DNA of 64,000 bases from HyVt-337 sp964428895 (GTDB taxonomy: Bacteria > Planctomycetota > Phycisphaerae > SM23-33). Numbering within the stretch: the stretch's first letter is position 1; each line of letters opens with the position of its first letter. Both the position numbers and the translations under genes were made by a program. Under the pieces are notes generated by a model. The model worked only from the letters and a program-made list of their open reading frames with translations. It had not been told where the DNA came from and searched no databases. Shown piece after piece: positions 9,259 to 16,739 of the stretch. Where the stretch lies: contig CAYRZU010000006.1 in the NCBI GenBank assembly GCA_964428895.1, forward strand, positions 9,314 to 73,313. The letters run 5' to 3'.

Positions 9259-10850
9259 GGCTGGCCCACCTTCCGCGAGACAATGCTGACGGCTTCACCG
9301 TCCTGGATGTAGTTGATTCCTTCGACCACCACCTTCAGGCCGTCGGTGAGTTCGTCGCTTTCGATCCTGCGACGATCGTTGACGGTGGGGCCCAACCTGA
9401 CGGGGATCTTCCGGGCGGTGTTGGTGTCGGTGTCGACGACCATAATGAATCCGCCGTCGTCGACGGTCGGCATGACGGCGGGGAAGGGCACGTAGTAGCC
9501 GGGCGGGACCTCGTCGCGCCGGAACTGGACCTGAACCAGCGCCCCCGGGCGAAGCGCCCAGTCCATGGGAATGATCGCAATCTGATCGCCGTCAGCGAGG
9601 CCTTCCGGTGGGTCGGCCATCAGGGGCTGGTTGTCGGCCAGGCCGCCGGCATCGTCCAGTTCGTTGAGGATGTAGAGATTCTGCAGGTTGTACCGACGGC
9701 CGGTCGTGGTGACATAGACCTTCCGAACCGGGTAGATCGGCCGAGCGGCGTTGATGGCCTCCACTCCAGCGAGGCCTTCGATCTTCCAGACGAAGGCGCC
9801 TTTCTGGTCGCTCCGCAAGCAACGAGGGCCGTCGACCCACAGAGATGTTGCATCGCTGGGGTCGACCTGCATGACGGGCAAGGTGTTCTCGATCCGCGGC
9901 AGATCGTAGGCGGCCGCATCGTCCGGCGGGTTGACCGCAATGCGCTGGTTCCGGGTGATCAGCGTCACCGTGAAGGTCCGGGTCGAGGCGTCGGCGGTCG
10001 TGCTCTTGAGGTAGACCGTCGCGCGGAGGGGCTGGTCGTAGCCGCGGATGTAGACGTCGGCCAGGTCCTCGGTGCTGATGGTGCGGTTGGTCTGCCCGGA
10101 GACGGTGACGTTGATCTTGATCGGGTCCATGGTCACCAGGTGGGCGACGGGGTCGCCCGGACGCACGTACCCGCCTACGCGGACGTACAGCTCGGAGATT
10201 TCACCGGTGAACGGCGCCATCAACGTGGTGTAGGACAGGTCCAGTTTGGCCTTGGTCAGATCGGCCTCGGCCCGTTCTACGTTGGCGCGGCCGGACTCGA
10301 TTTGAGCGGTCGCTCGGACCACGCCGGCCCGGGCGACGTCGCGCTGGGCTTCGGTTTCGTCCAGTTCGGTAATTGTTGCCACGTTGCGGTCGAATGCTTC
10401 CTGCATGCGGGTGTGTGTGGCCTCGCCCAGCTTGCGTTGGGCCTCGGCCTGTTCCAACTCGGCGGGAAAGATCTCCTCCAGGTTCACCATGGCCCAGGTA
10501 ACGCCCGCCTCGGCCGTCTGCACGCCGGCGTCGTAGATCGCCGGGTCCAGCCGCGCCAGGAGGTCACCTTCGTCAATGACCTTGCCCTCTTCCAGCCATC
10601 GGCCCTGAAGGAAGGAGTTCTCTTGGGCGACGAAGATCACACGCCCGGGGACCTCAAACCCCACGTCCTGCTCGGCCCAGGCCTCGGCCACGCCCGTCAT
10701 TCGGCCGGAACGGGATGGCTGAGTGACCGACAGCTCGACCACGTTGACCGGTCGCGGCTGTGGTGGCAGTTCGACCGGCTTCTTACAGCCGACCAAGGCC
10801 AGCAGGGAAATCCCCAAAACGCCTAGGGTAAGAAACGGTTTCGTTGACAT
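9255..10850 (-). CDS. RND efflux periplasmic adaptor (membrane fusion) lipoprotein
   Basis: A 531-residue adaptor that would bridge the RND pump to an outer-membrane channel. It opens with a lipoprotein signal peptide ending in LVGC (Cys at residue 22), so it should be anchored by lipid on the periplasmic side. Biotinyl-lipoyl-like halves flank a long alpha-hairpin rich in Ala, Glu and Arg (residues about 110-210), and beta-barrel segments follow. At 531 residues it is longer than the usual 370-420, with additional C-terminal sequence. It is the first gene of the efflux operon and ends with a 4-base overlap into the pump gene. A good sigma70-type promoter lies just upstream. Confidence 0.93.
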   Translation of the reverse strand: MSTKPFLTLGVLGISLLALVGCKKPVELPPQPRPVNVVELSVTQPSRSGRMTGVAEAWAEQDVGFEVPGRVIFVAQENSFLQGRWLEEGKVIDEGDLLARLDPAIYDAGVQTAEAGVTWAMVNLEEIFPAELEQAEAQRKLGEATHTRMQEAFDRNVATITELDETEAQRDVARAGVVRATAQIESGRANVERAEADLTKAKLDLSYTTLMAPFTGEISELYVRVGGYVRPGDPVAHLVTMDPIKINVTVSGQTNRTISTEDLADVYIRGYDQPLRATVYLKSTTADASTRTFTVTLITRNQRIAVNPPDDAAAYDLPRIENTLPVMQVDPSDATSLWVDGPRCLRSDQKGAFVWKIEGLAGVEAINAARPIYPVRKVYVTTTGRRYNLQNLYILNELDDAGGLADNQPLMADPPEGLADGDQIAIIPMDWALRPGALVQVQFRRDEVPPGYYVPFPAVMPTVDDGGFIMVVDTDTNTARKIPVRLGPTVNDRRRIESDELTDGLKVVVEGINYIQDGEAVSIVSRKVGQP

Positions 10851-10889
10851 GATCGGCGCTCCCTATATCACGGCCTCGACGTGCGTTGC

Positions 10890-10918
10890 ATTATAGGACG
10901 GCTCGTGGGCCCCAGCAA
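10890..10918 (-). promoter_or_regulatory. Sigma70-type promoter of the RND efflux operon
   Basis: On the minus strand TTGCTG, exactly 17 bases and a perfect TATAAT are present. The expected transcription start is about 33 bases before the adaptor start codon, with GGGAG as ribosome binding site. It lies in the divergent region between the efflux operon and the second sulfatase. Confidence 0.65.
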
Positions 10919-10999
10919 ATGCGCAAGGAGGATGCTCGAGATTTCTTGGCCCTCAGTCCGCGCTAGCGGACGGCCCGACCGATCGGTAGGATTTTGACC

Positions 11000-12601
11000 A
11001 TGCCTGACCAACCGAACATTCTGTTGATCCTCAACGACGACATGGGCTTCTCGGATATCGGGTGCTACGGCGGCGAGGTGCGCACCCCCAATCTCGACCG
11101 GTTGGCCGCCAACGGCCTGCGGTTCACTCAGTTCTATAACACCGCGCGGTGCTGCCCTTCGCGAGCATCGCTGTTGACGGGCCTGCACCCGCACCAGGCC
11201 GGCGTTGGTCACATGATGGACGACCTGGACGTCGACGGCTACGTCGGCGACCTCGCTCCCAACAGCTGCACCATCCCTGAGGCGCTGCGGCAGGGGGGTG
11301 GGTATGGCACGTACCTTTCCGGAAAGTGGCACGTCACGCGTCACCTGGACAATCCCAAGCACAATTGGCCTTGCCAGCGCGGGTTCGACCAGTTCTACGG
11401 CATCATTACGGGCGCCGGCAGCTACTACGACCCAGCCACGCTGACCCGCAACAACGACCGCATCGCCGTGCCGCCCGGGAGCGACTATTACATCACCGAC
11501 GCCATCAGCGATCAGATGGCCGCCTACATCGACGGTCATTTTCGCCGTGAACCGGGGCAGCCGCTGTTCGGTTACCTCGCCTACACCGCCCCGCACTGGC
11601 CCCTGCACGCGCCGGATGAGACCATCGCCCGCTACGCCAACCGATTCGATGCCGGGTGGGACATGCTGCGCACCCAGCGCCTCGAGCGCATGGTGCAGAT
11701 GGGGCTGATCCACCCCGACTGGGAGCTGACCCCGCGCGACCCCAATCAGCCGGCCTGGCGCGATACCGACCACCACGCCTGGCAAGCGAGGCGCATGGAA
11801 GTCTACGCCGCCCAGATCGACCGCATGGACCAAGGCATCGGCCGCGTGATCGATGCGCTGGACCGGACGGGCCAGCTCGAGAATACGCTGATCGTCTTCC
11901 TGGCCGACAACGGCGGCTGCGCCGAGGAGTTCGGCCCGCCGCGGATGGATTTCGAAAGCAACTGGCCGTGGACGCCCAGCCGCACGCCGGACGGCCGACC
12001 CGTCCACTACGGCAACGGCCCGGAAATCTGGCCCGGCGCCGACAACACCTACGCCAGTTACGGCCTGCCGTGGGCAAACCTATCGAACACCCCATTTCGC
12101 GAATATAAGCACTGGGTGCATGAGGGCGGAATCGCCACGCCCCTGGTTGTGCATTGGCCGGCCGGCATCGACGCCAGCGACAACGGCCAACTCCGCCATC
12201 AGCCTAGCCAACTCCCCGACATCATGGCCACGTTCCTCGATGTCGCCGGGGTCGACTACCCCACCGAGCGCGACGGCCAGGCCGTTCAGCCCTGCGAGGG
12301 CTTCTCCATGCAGCCGACCTTCGCCGACGGCCAGCCCCTCCGCGACGTGCTCTACTGGGAGCACGAAGGCAACCGCGCTTGCCGGCGGGGCCAGTGGAAG
12401 CTTGTCAACAAGTACCCGGGCGACTGGGAACTCTACGATATGGACGAAGACCGCACCGAGCTGAACGACCTGGCGAGCCGGCATCCGGAGATCGTAGCCG
12501 AGCTCTCGGCGCTGTACGACGCCTGGGCCGACCGCTGCGGCGTTCAGCCCTGGGACAAGATCGAGGCTATCTACCGCCAGCGGTGGGGGGACGACGGCTA
12601 G
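11000..12601 (+). CDS. Arylsulfatase, Pseudomonas AtsA-like, paralogue of the first
   Basis: A 533-residue sulfatase that is collinear with the one at 1099 over its whole length, including C-x-P-S-R at residues 51-55, the D13-D14 metal ligands, GKWH and the C-terminal WEHEGNR segment. It too lacks a signal peptide. The ATG at 11000 matches the paralogue's start, and the preceding TAGGATTT sequence is nearly the same before both genes, so part of the leader was duplicated as well. A TTG at 10994 could add two residues. An insertion around residues 315-330 relative to the paralogue is the main difference and may alter substrate choice. Activation would need a formylglycine-generating enzyme or an anaerobic maturase, neither of which is convincingly present in the window. 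Confidence 0.93.
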   Translation: MPDQPNILLILNDDMGFSDIGCYGGEVRTPNLDRLAANGLRFTQFYNTARCCPSRASLLTGLHPHQAGVGHMMDDLDVDGYVGDLAPNSCTIPEALRQGGGYGTYLSGKWHVTRHLDNPKHNWPCQRGFDQFYGIITGAGSYYDPATLTRNNDRIAVPPGSDYYITDAISDQMAAYIDGHFRREPGQPLFGYLAYTAPHWPLHAPDETIARYANRFDAGWDMLRTQRLERMVQMGLIHPDWELTPRDPNQPAWRDTDHHAWQARRMEVYAAQIDRMDQGIGRVIDALDRTGQLENTLIVFLADNGGCAEEFGPPRMDFESNWPWTPSRTPDGRPVHYGNGPEIWPGADNTYASYGLPWANLSNTPFREYKHWVHEGGIATPLVVHWPAGIDASDNGQLRHQPSQLPDIMATFLDVAGVDYPTERDGQAVQPCEGFSMQPTFADGQPLRDVLYWEHEGNRACRRGQWKLVNKYPGDWELYDMDEDRTELNDLASRHPEIVAELSALYDAWADRCGVQPWDKIEAIYRQRWGDDG

Positions 12602-12703
12602 GGGGGAGAAAATCGCAAGGGGAAGAACCCGCCGATTGACCGATATCAGCGCTATCATGCTACTCGCCCCGGCCGCGGAGGCCACGGGCGATGGAGGCAG
12701 GCA

Positions 12704-12955
12704 ATGGCGCTACGGCTGTTACAACTGGCGTTGGCGGTTGGGTTGGCGGCGAGTTCCTTGGCGTGTCAGGACGCCACCGCCTTCAAGGCCGGGGTCTCCC
12801 AGACACTGTCGATTCTCGACGGTCCCCCGCGCGTCTCGCAGGTCCCGGCCTGCGTCGATGGGGACCGGTCCGCTACCACCACGGCGCTCAGATGCGGCCC
12901 GATGCGAACGGTCGATGCGGATAAGCCCTTGCCGAACAGTCACTACACACGCTAA
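12704..12955 (+). CDS. Small predicted lipoprotein
   Basis: An 83-residue protein with a signal peptide of about 20 residues ending in the lipobox-like SLAC (Cys at residue 21), followed by a short mature region with two further Cys. GGAGG sits 6 bases before the ATG, which supports this frame over two overlapping ones. I do not recognise the mature domain. It precedes the SLBB protein by 86 bases in the same direction and could be co-transcribed with it. Confidence 0.5.
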   Translation: MALRLLQLALAVGLAASSLACQDATAFKAGVSQTLSILDGPPRVSQVPACVDGDRSATTTALRCGPMRTVDADKPLPNSHYTR

Positions 12956-13041
12956 TCGGGCGAAAAAAGCTAGGGGGAAACACCCATCATCGGCCGATAG
13001 GAATTCTATGGGCCCTGATGGCCTCGGTAAGGAGACATCTC

Positions 13042-13548
13042 ATGATGACAGGGACGTCACGCTTTGGATTCGTGCTGCTGCTGGCCGGCGCGCTCGTGGT
13101 GACCTGCTGGTGGATTAGCTCGCAGGATGCCGGCCGGCCCGCCGCCCCCCAATCTCTTGTGGCTGCGACCTACGATGAATCGCCGCCCGCCGACGTGTTC
13201 TACGTGCTGGGTGCCGTGGAACGCCCCGGCGCCTACAACCTGGCCGGGCGGAAAGTCACGGTGAGGATGGCCTTGGCGGCATCGGGGACGCAGCCGACGA
13301 TATCCTTCCCCGCACGGGCCACGCTGGTCCGCAGCATCGGCCAGGATCGTGAACAGGTGTTCGCCCTGAACGTCGAACGCATCCTCAGTTGCGCCGATCC
13401 GGACATGTACCTCAAGCCCAACGACGTGCTCGTGGTCGACGCCGACGCCAGCGCCCTGGCCGATTGGCCGGAAGGGCCCGGCGCACCCACCCAGCCAGTT
13501 GCGCGAAGCGCATCCAGACTGGACAGCCGTCGCTTCCGGCGTTGGTAG
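13042..13548 (+). CDS. SLBB-domain protein, polysaccharide-export-like, membrane anchored
   Basis: A 168-residue protein with one N-terminal membrane segment (residues about 6-24) followed by a single SLBB-type domain with the typical VLGAVERPGAYNL stretch near residue 55. SLBB domains occur in Wza-type polysaccharide export proteins and bind glycans; this protein has only the SLBB part and no export-barrel domain, so it is likely an accessory envelope protein. AAGGAGA lies 7 bases before the ATG at 13042; an in-frame ATG at 13018 lacks such a site. The C-terminus is basic. Its stop is 10 bases from the end of the convergent methyltransferase gene. Confidence 0.75.
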   Translation: MMTGTSRFGFVLLLAGALVVTCWWISSQDAGRPAAPQSLVAATYDESPPADVFYVLGAVERPGAYNLAGRKVTVRMALAASGTQPTISFPARATLVRSIGQDREQVFALNVERILSCADPDMYLKPNDVLVVDADASALADWPEGPGAPTQPVARSASRLDSRRFRRW

Positions 13549-13557
13549 GATGTTGGT

Positions 13558-14772
13558 CTAACCGCGCTCGGCGATGAAGGCGAGCTGACGTTGCCCGAGC
13601 TTTGTCCACAGCACCGTCAGTCGGCACTGGCCCGGGCCGCGGAGGTCGCGCTGAAGCTCGGCGGTGTCTAACCGCAAGCCGCGGGGTTTGACCTCCACCA
13701 CGCCACCGTCGAGATCGGCGATCGCTTTGCGAACGTCGCGCGGACGGCCGGGCACTTCCTGAAGCACTCGAAAGCTCGTCGCCAGCGGCGTCTCCACCCG
13801 CTGCGGTCCGAACAGCCACGCCAACGACGCGTCAATCCGCCACAGCCCGTGCACCGCCGCCAAGTCATCCACACCGCCGGCGGCAATGACGGCGGCGTCC
13901 GGTTCGATCAGCCATTCGGCCGCTTCGTCGATACGCGCAGGCTCGGCCACACCGGCTTCAATCGACGTCGCCTGCGGATCTAACGCCTCTCCGCCCACAA
14001 CGGTCGCCCGTCGAGCGCGCCGCTCAGCCGGCCACCGCAGCAGGCACTGCCGACACACCCCATTTTCGCTGATGTACTCCACCTCCATCTCGGGCCAATC
14101 GCGCAAAGCGTCCGCACTGAAGGCGGGCGATAGTTTCATCGCGCCGGCTGCCGTGCGAGTGACCAGTTCGCGCAGGAAGTCGTCGCCCGGTTGGTAGTCG
14201 GCCAGCCCAACCACCCGCCGCCCATCCGCCCGCCGATCCGGGTCCACGTGCACGGCCGCCCCGTCAGGAATCGCGAAGGTCGTCGCGTCGGCGTGGATGA
14301 ATTCACAACGCTCCGCCACGCGCAAGCGCTCAGCGTTGTGCGTGGCGCAGGCGATCGCTTCCGGTGAAACGTCCACACCCGTCACCGTCAGCCCCGCCAG
14401 TGCTAGCCCGATTGCGTCCGCCCCCAACCCACAACACAGGTCAACCGCCGGCCGTCCGCCCGACCGCCGCGCCAACTCGCGCCCCACATAGATCGCCAGC
14501 CGAGCCGACGAGGCCTGTTGGAGCAACCTGTCGGTCGCCAAGAGGCCTCGGGCCCACTCGCGCGGGAATCGTCCGCTGGCCTCGGCCCGGTCACGCAGCT
14601 TCCGCAATTCGGCCACGGCGGCCGCATTGGTCGCCGACGTTCGCTTCCGCAAGTCGCCCAGCGCCCCCAACGGATCGGGCGTCAGCGACATCTCCAATAG
14701 CTCCGCCGCTTCCGCCGTCTGCAGGAACGCCAGTTGATCCATCGTCAGGGACACGGGCCGACTCCTACTCAC
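13558..14772 (-). CDS. Class I SAM-dependent methyltransferase with THUMP-like C-terminal domain
   Basis: A 404-residue protein. The methyltransferase core is marked by the SAM-binding stretch VDLCCGLGADAIGLALAG near residues 110-127 and by GVDVSPEAI after the second strand. The HVDPDRR segment near residue 180 resembles the catalytic neighbourhood of this family. The C-terminal third matches the layout of the THUMP-like domain found in this group of predicted RNA methyltransferases. The substrate is probably RNA, but this is inference. The gene overlaps the upstream yjbQ-family gene by 8 bases and shares its direction, so the two form an operon. Confidence 0.8.
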   Translation of the reverse strand: MSRSRPVSLTMDQLAFLQTAEAAELLEMSLTPDPLGALGDLRKRTSATNAAAVAELRKLRDRAEASGRFPREWARGLLATDRLLQQASSARLAIYVGRELARRSGGRPAVDLCCGLGADAIGLALAGLTVTGVDVSPEAIACATHNAERLRVAERCEFIHADATTFAIPDGAAVHVDPDRRADGRRVVGLADYQPGDDFLRELVTRTAAGAMKLSPAFSADALRDWPEMEVEYISENGVCRQCLLRWPAERRARRATVVGGEALDPQATSIEAGVAEPARIDEAAEWLIEPDAAVIAAGGVDDLAAVHGLWRIDASLAWLFGPQRVETPLATSFRVLQEVPGRPRDVRKAIADLDGGVVEVKPRGLRLDTAELQRDLRGPGQCRLTVLWTKLGQRQLAFIAERG

Positions 14773-15181
14773 CTTGGACCGTTACGATTACGATTCGCCG
14801 TCGGCCTTTGATGTCGCACTCCAGGTGAAAGATCTGCTGCCACGTGCCCAGTACCGGGCGGCCGCCGGAAACCGGAACGGTCAGCGAAGGCCCCAGCAGC
14901 GTCGCCTGCAGATGCGAATGGCCGTTGCCGTCATGCCACGTCTGCTCGTGGCCGTACTGGCGAGAAGGCGGCATGAGCTTGTTGAGGATCGCGGGAATGT
15001 CAGCTTGCAGGCCGGGCTCGAATTCCACGCACCCAATCGCTCCGGTCGAACCTACGTTGAACACATGCACCGTACCGGTGGCAATGCCGCTCTCAGCCAC
15101 AACGGCGGCCACCGCGTCGGTGATGTCATGCATGTCCCCATGCCCGGCCGTGTCGATCTCGATTTGTCGTTGGTGGACCAT
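14765..15181 (-). CDS. YjbQ/UPF0047 family protein (secondary thiamine-phosphate synthase-like)
   Basis: A 138-residue protein of the usual YjbQ length. Family hallmarks are HDITDAV near residue 18, GSTGAIGCVEFEPGL near residue 50, the His-rich WHDGNGHSHL stretch near residue 85 and GTWQQIFHLECD near residue 112. Family members form trimers and show weak thiamine-phosphate synthase activity in vitro; the physiological role is not settled. The start at 15181 (MVHQR) fits the family's N-terminus; a longer in-frame extension to 15445 would run into the neighbouring gene. It overlaps the methyltransferase gene by 8 bases. Confidence 0.85.
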   Translation of the reverse strand: MVHQRQIEIDTAGHGDMHDITDAVAAVVAESGIATGTVHVFNVGSTGAIGCVEFEPGLQADIPAILNKLMPPSRQYGHEQTWHDGNGHSHLQATLLGPSLTVPVSGGRPVLGTWQQIFHLECDIKGRRRIVIVTVQGE

Positions 15182-15191
15182 GGTCTTCACA

Positions 15192-15281
15192 CTTGCAGGG
15201 CGAGCAACTCGTTGCTCACGCAATGACGGTGAGGATGATCGTCCCTCCCCGTTGCGCGTGCAAGACAAGTTGCACGTCCTA
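15192..15281. repeat. REP/BIME-like pair of inverted hairpins
   Basis: A perfect 7-bp stem with 2-base loop (GAGCAAC/GTTGCTC, 15202-15217) and a second perfect 7-bp stem (CGTGCAA/TTGCACG, 15257-15276) lie between yjbQ and the next gene. The first hairpin and its flanks (G-YAGGGYGAGCAAC ... GTTGCTCRCGCAA ... GAGGAT) recur at 39776-39812. The second hairpin, read on the minus strand, has the same GTAGG ... GCGCAA frame, so the site looks like two head-to-head copies of one repeat. Confidence 0.55.
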
Positions 15282-15293
15282 CGAACGTCTGGC

Positions 15294-16508
15294 CTACAGT
15301 CGTTTCCGCATCCATGCGAAGGCGAACTGGCGGGCGATGATGTCGACGACCGTGCCGTCGAGCGCCACGTCACCGGGGCAGGGCAGTTCGACCTCCTTGG
15401 CGCCCAGTTCGCCCGCGACGGCCGCGCACTCGGCCAGAATCTCACTCATCAGCTCGGATGACGTCAGCGCCTCCGGCTGAACGTACAGTTCGCTCTTGTT
15501 GGGCGCGTTGGGGGGCACGGGGGCGTTATCCAGACCCGGCCGATAGCGCCACAGTTCCACGATCGCCCGCTTGTCCGGCCAGGTCAGCTGGGCTAAGTAG
15601 GTAGGCTCTTCCTCGCCACGATGCGTGAAATCGGTCGGCGACCAGTGGTTGGCCTTGATCAGATCCTTCAGGTCGACGGTCTCGGGGGTCACCACGCGTT
15701 GCTCCGGCCGCGGCCCGTCGATAGGACGACAGCGACACAGCACGTCGTCGTAATCGTAAAAGAGTCGCAACCCAAAGCGTCGCAGGGAGACGAACTCATT
15801 GTCACAGCGGAAGTCCAGCACCGGCAGGCCCATCCGCCGGGCGACCTTCTCGGCCTCTTGGAGAAGCCGAATCTCAATTCCGGCCAGATAGTAGTCGCGG
15901 AAGTGGTCGGCGCACTCGACATCCAGGCTCTGCCCGAACGGCTCGGGTTCGTCGGCGGGCCAGCAATCGGCAAAGCCCACCACGCGCCCGGCGTCCTCGG
16001 CCAGCAGGATCACCCCGCCTTGGCGTTGGTACTTCTCGAAGTGGTCGGTCAGTTCTTGATCGTCCGTCCACGGCCCGCCCGCGACGGTGTACCCGCCGCC
16101 GGCCGGCGATTGAGAGTTGACCTCATCCAGCGTGGGGGACAGTTCGTCGTCGAAGCGCCGCAATGCCGCAATGTCGTCGCGCGTCATCGGACGAATCGTC
16201 ACGCCCGCCATCAGTTCGGCGCGCTTCGCGTCGCGCCGGGCCGTCGCCTGGTCCACGGTCTCCGTGTCGAACATAGCCTTCAGTTCGGCCCACGCTGCAA
16301 AGCCGTAATCTTTGGCCAATGCGTGCTGAGCTTCCTGCAGGCCGACGTCAGCGGCCAGGACTTGCTCGTCCGTCATCTCCGCCAGCCGCGGCACCAGGCG
16401 CAGCGTTTCGCATGCGCCCATGTCGCCGGCGCGGTGGGCCTTGAGCAGGTCCTTGGCTTGCTTCTTGAGTTGAACGAGGTCGGCGTTGGGGGGAACCGGT
16501 TGCGGCAT
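15294..16508 (-). CDS. Protein with shared N-terminal helical domain fused to a GNAT acetyltransferase-like region
   Basis: A 404-residue cytosolic protein. Residues 1-80 form a helical domain (QLKKQAKDLLKAHRAGD near the start, then LQEAQHALAKDYGFAAW) that is also present at the start of the next gene upstream and is common in front of ankyrin repeats in related bacteria. Residues about 98-250 look like a GNAT acyltransferase (RPMTRDDIAALRRFD, a central VVGFADCW strand and EKVARRMGLPVLDF), which would use acetyl-CoA. The remaining C-terminal part is unassigned. The gene has its own promoter and structured leader, homologous to the leader of the upstream gene; GGAAGG serves as ribosome binding site. 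Acceptor substrate unknown. Confidence 0.7.
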   Translation of the reverse strand: MPQPVPPNADLVQLKKQAKDLLKAHRAGDMGACETLRLVPRLAEMTDEQVLAADVGLQEAQHALAKDYGFAAWAELKAMFDTETVDQATARRDAKRAELMAGVTIRPMTRDDIAALRRFDDELSPTLDEVNSQSPAGGGYTVAGGPWTDDQELTDHFEKYQRQGGVILLAEDAGRVVGFADCWPADEPEPFGQSLDVECADHFRDYYLAGIEIRLLQEAEKVARRMGLPVLDFRCDNEFVSLRRFGLRLFYDYDDVLCRCRPIDGPRPEQRVVTPETVDLKDLIKANHWSPTDFTHRGEEEPTYLAQLTWPDKRAIVELWRYRPGLDNAPVPPNAPNKSELYVQPEALTSSELMSEILAECAAVAGELGAKEVELPCPGDVALDGTVVDIIARQFAFAWMRKRL

Positions 16509-16643
16509 GGTGCACCTTCCTTTCCGTCGCGCCCGGGGCCTGCTGTCTCAGGCAGAAAAGAAGGTCCGATGGATTGTCAGATCAAATGAAGGTGGACTCA
16601 GCCCTTCCCGCAGGCCCGGTGGCAGCCTTCAACCGCCACCGGG
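16509..16643 (-). ncRNA. Structured 5' leader A, candidate cis-regulatory RNA that hides the ribosome binding site
   Basis: Homologous to the leader at 18534-18690. Read on the minus strand it contains a hairpin at 16615-16643 (loop UUGAAGG), a 4-bp stem with UGA triloop (GGGC/GUCC, 16596-16606 region), a first ACCUUC, then the 11-base ACCUUCUUUUC (complement of 16555-16565), a hairpin CUGcCUG-AGA-CAGCAG, and finally GAAAGGAAGGU (complement of 16514-16524), which contains the Shine-Dalgarno sequence. The last two pair over 11 positions with one G-U. The first ACCUUC could instead pair with the UUGAAGG loop as a pseudoknot. If the -10 box is correctly placed, only the inner part of the first hairpin is transcribed. 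The ligand or signal is unknown. Confidence 0.6.
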
Positions 16644-16671
16644 ATCATACCACGCGGGGTGGATGACGCAA
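16644..16671 (-). promoter_or_regulatory. Sigma70-like promoter of leader A
   Basis: TTGCGT, 16 bases, TATGAT on the minus strand. The CGCGTGGTA stretch running into the -10 box is conserved before the homologous leader B, where TTGACC, 16 bases and TAGGAT occupy the same positions. Confidence 0.55.
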
Positions 16672-16739
16672 GCTCCGCGCGCAAGAAGCCGGGCGGGCGA
16701 TGCCGTACCCGCCCCGGCGTTGAGCATCATGCGGCTGAT

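Noticed and set aside
12636..13118. A 160-residue plus-strand frame overlapping the small lipoprotein and the SLBB gene
   Set aside because: Arg/Pro-rich without motifs; the lipoprotein frame has a signal peptide, a lipobox and a good ribosome binding site.
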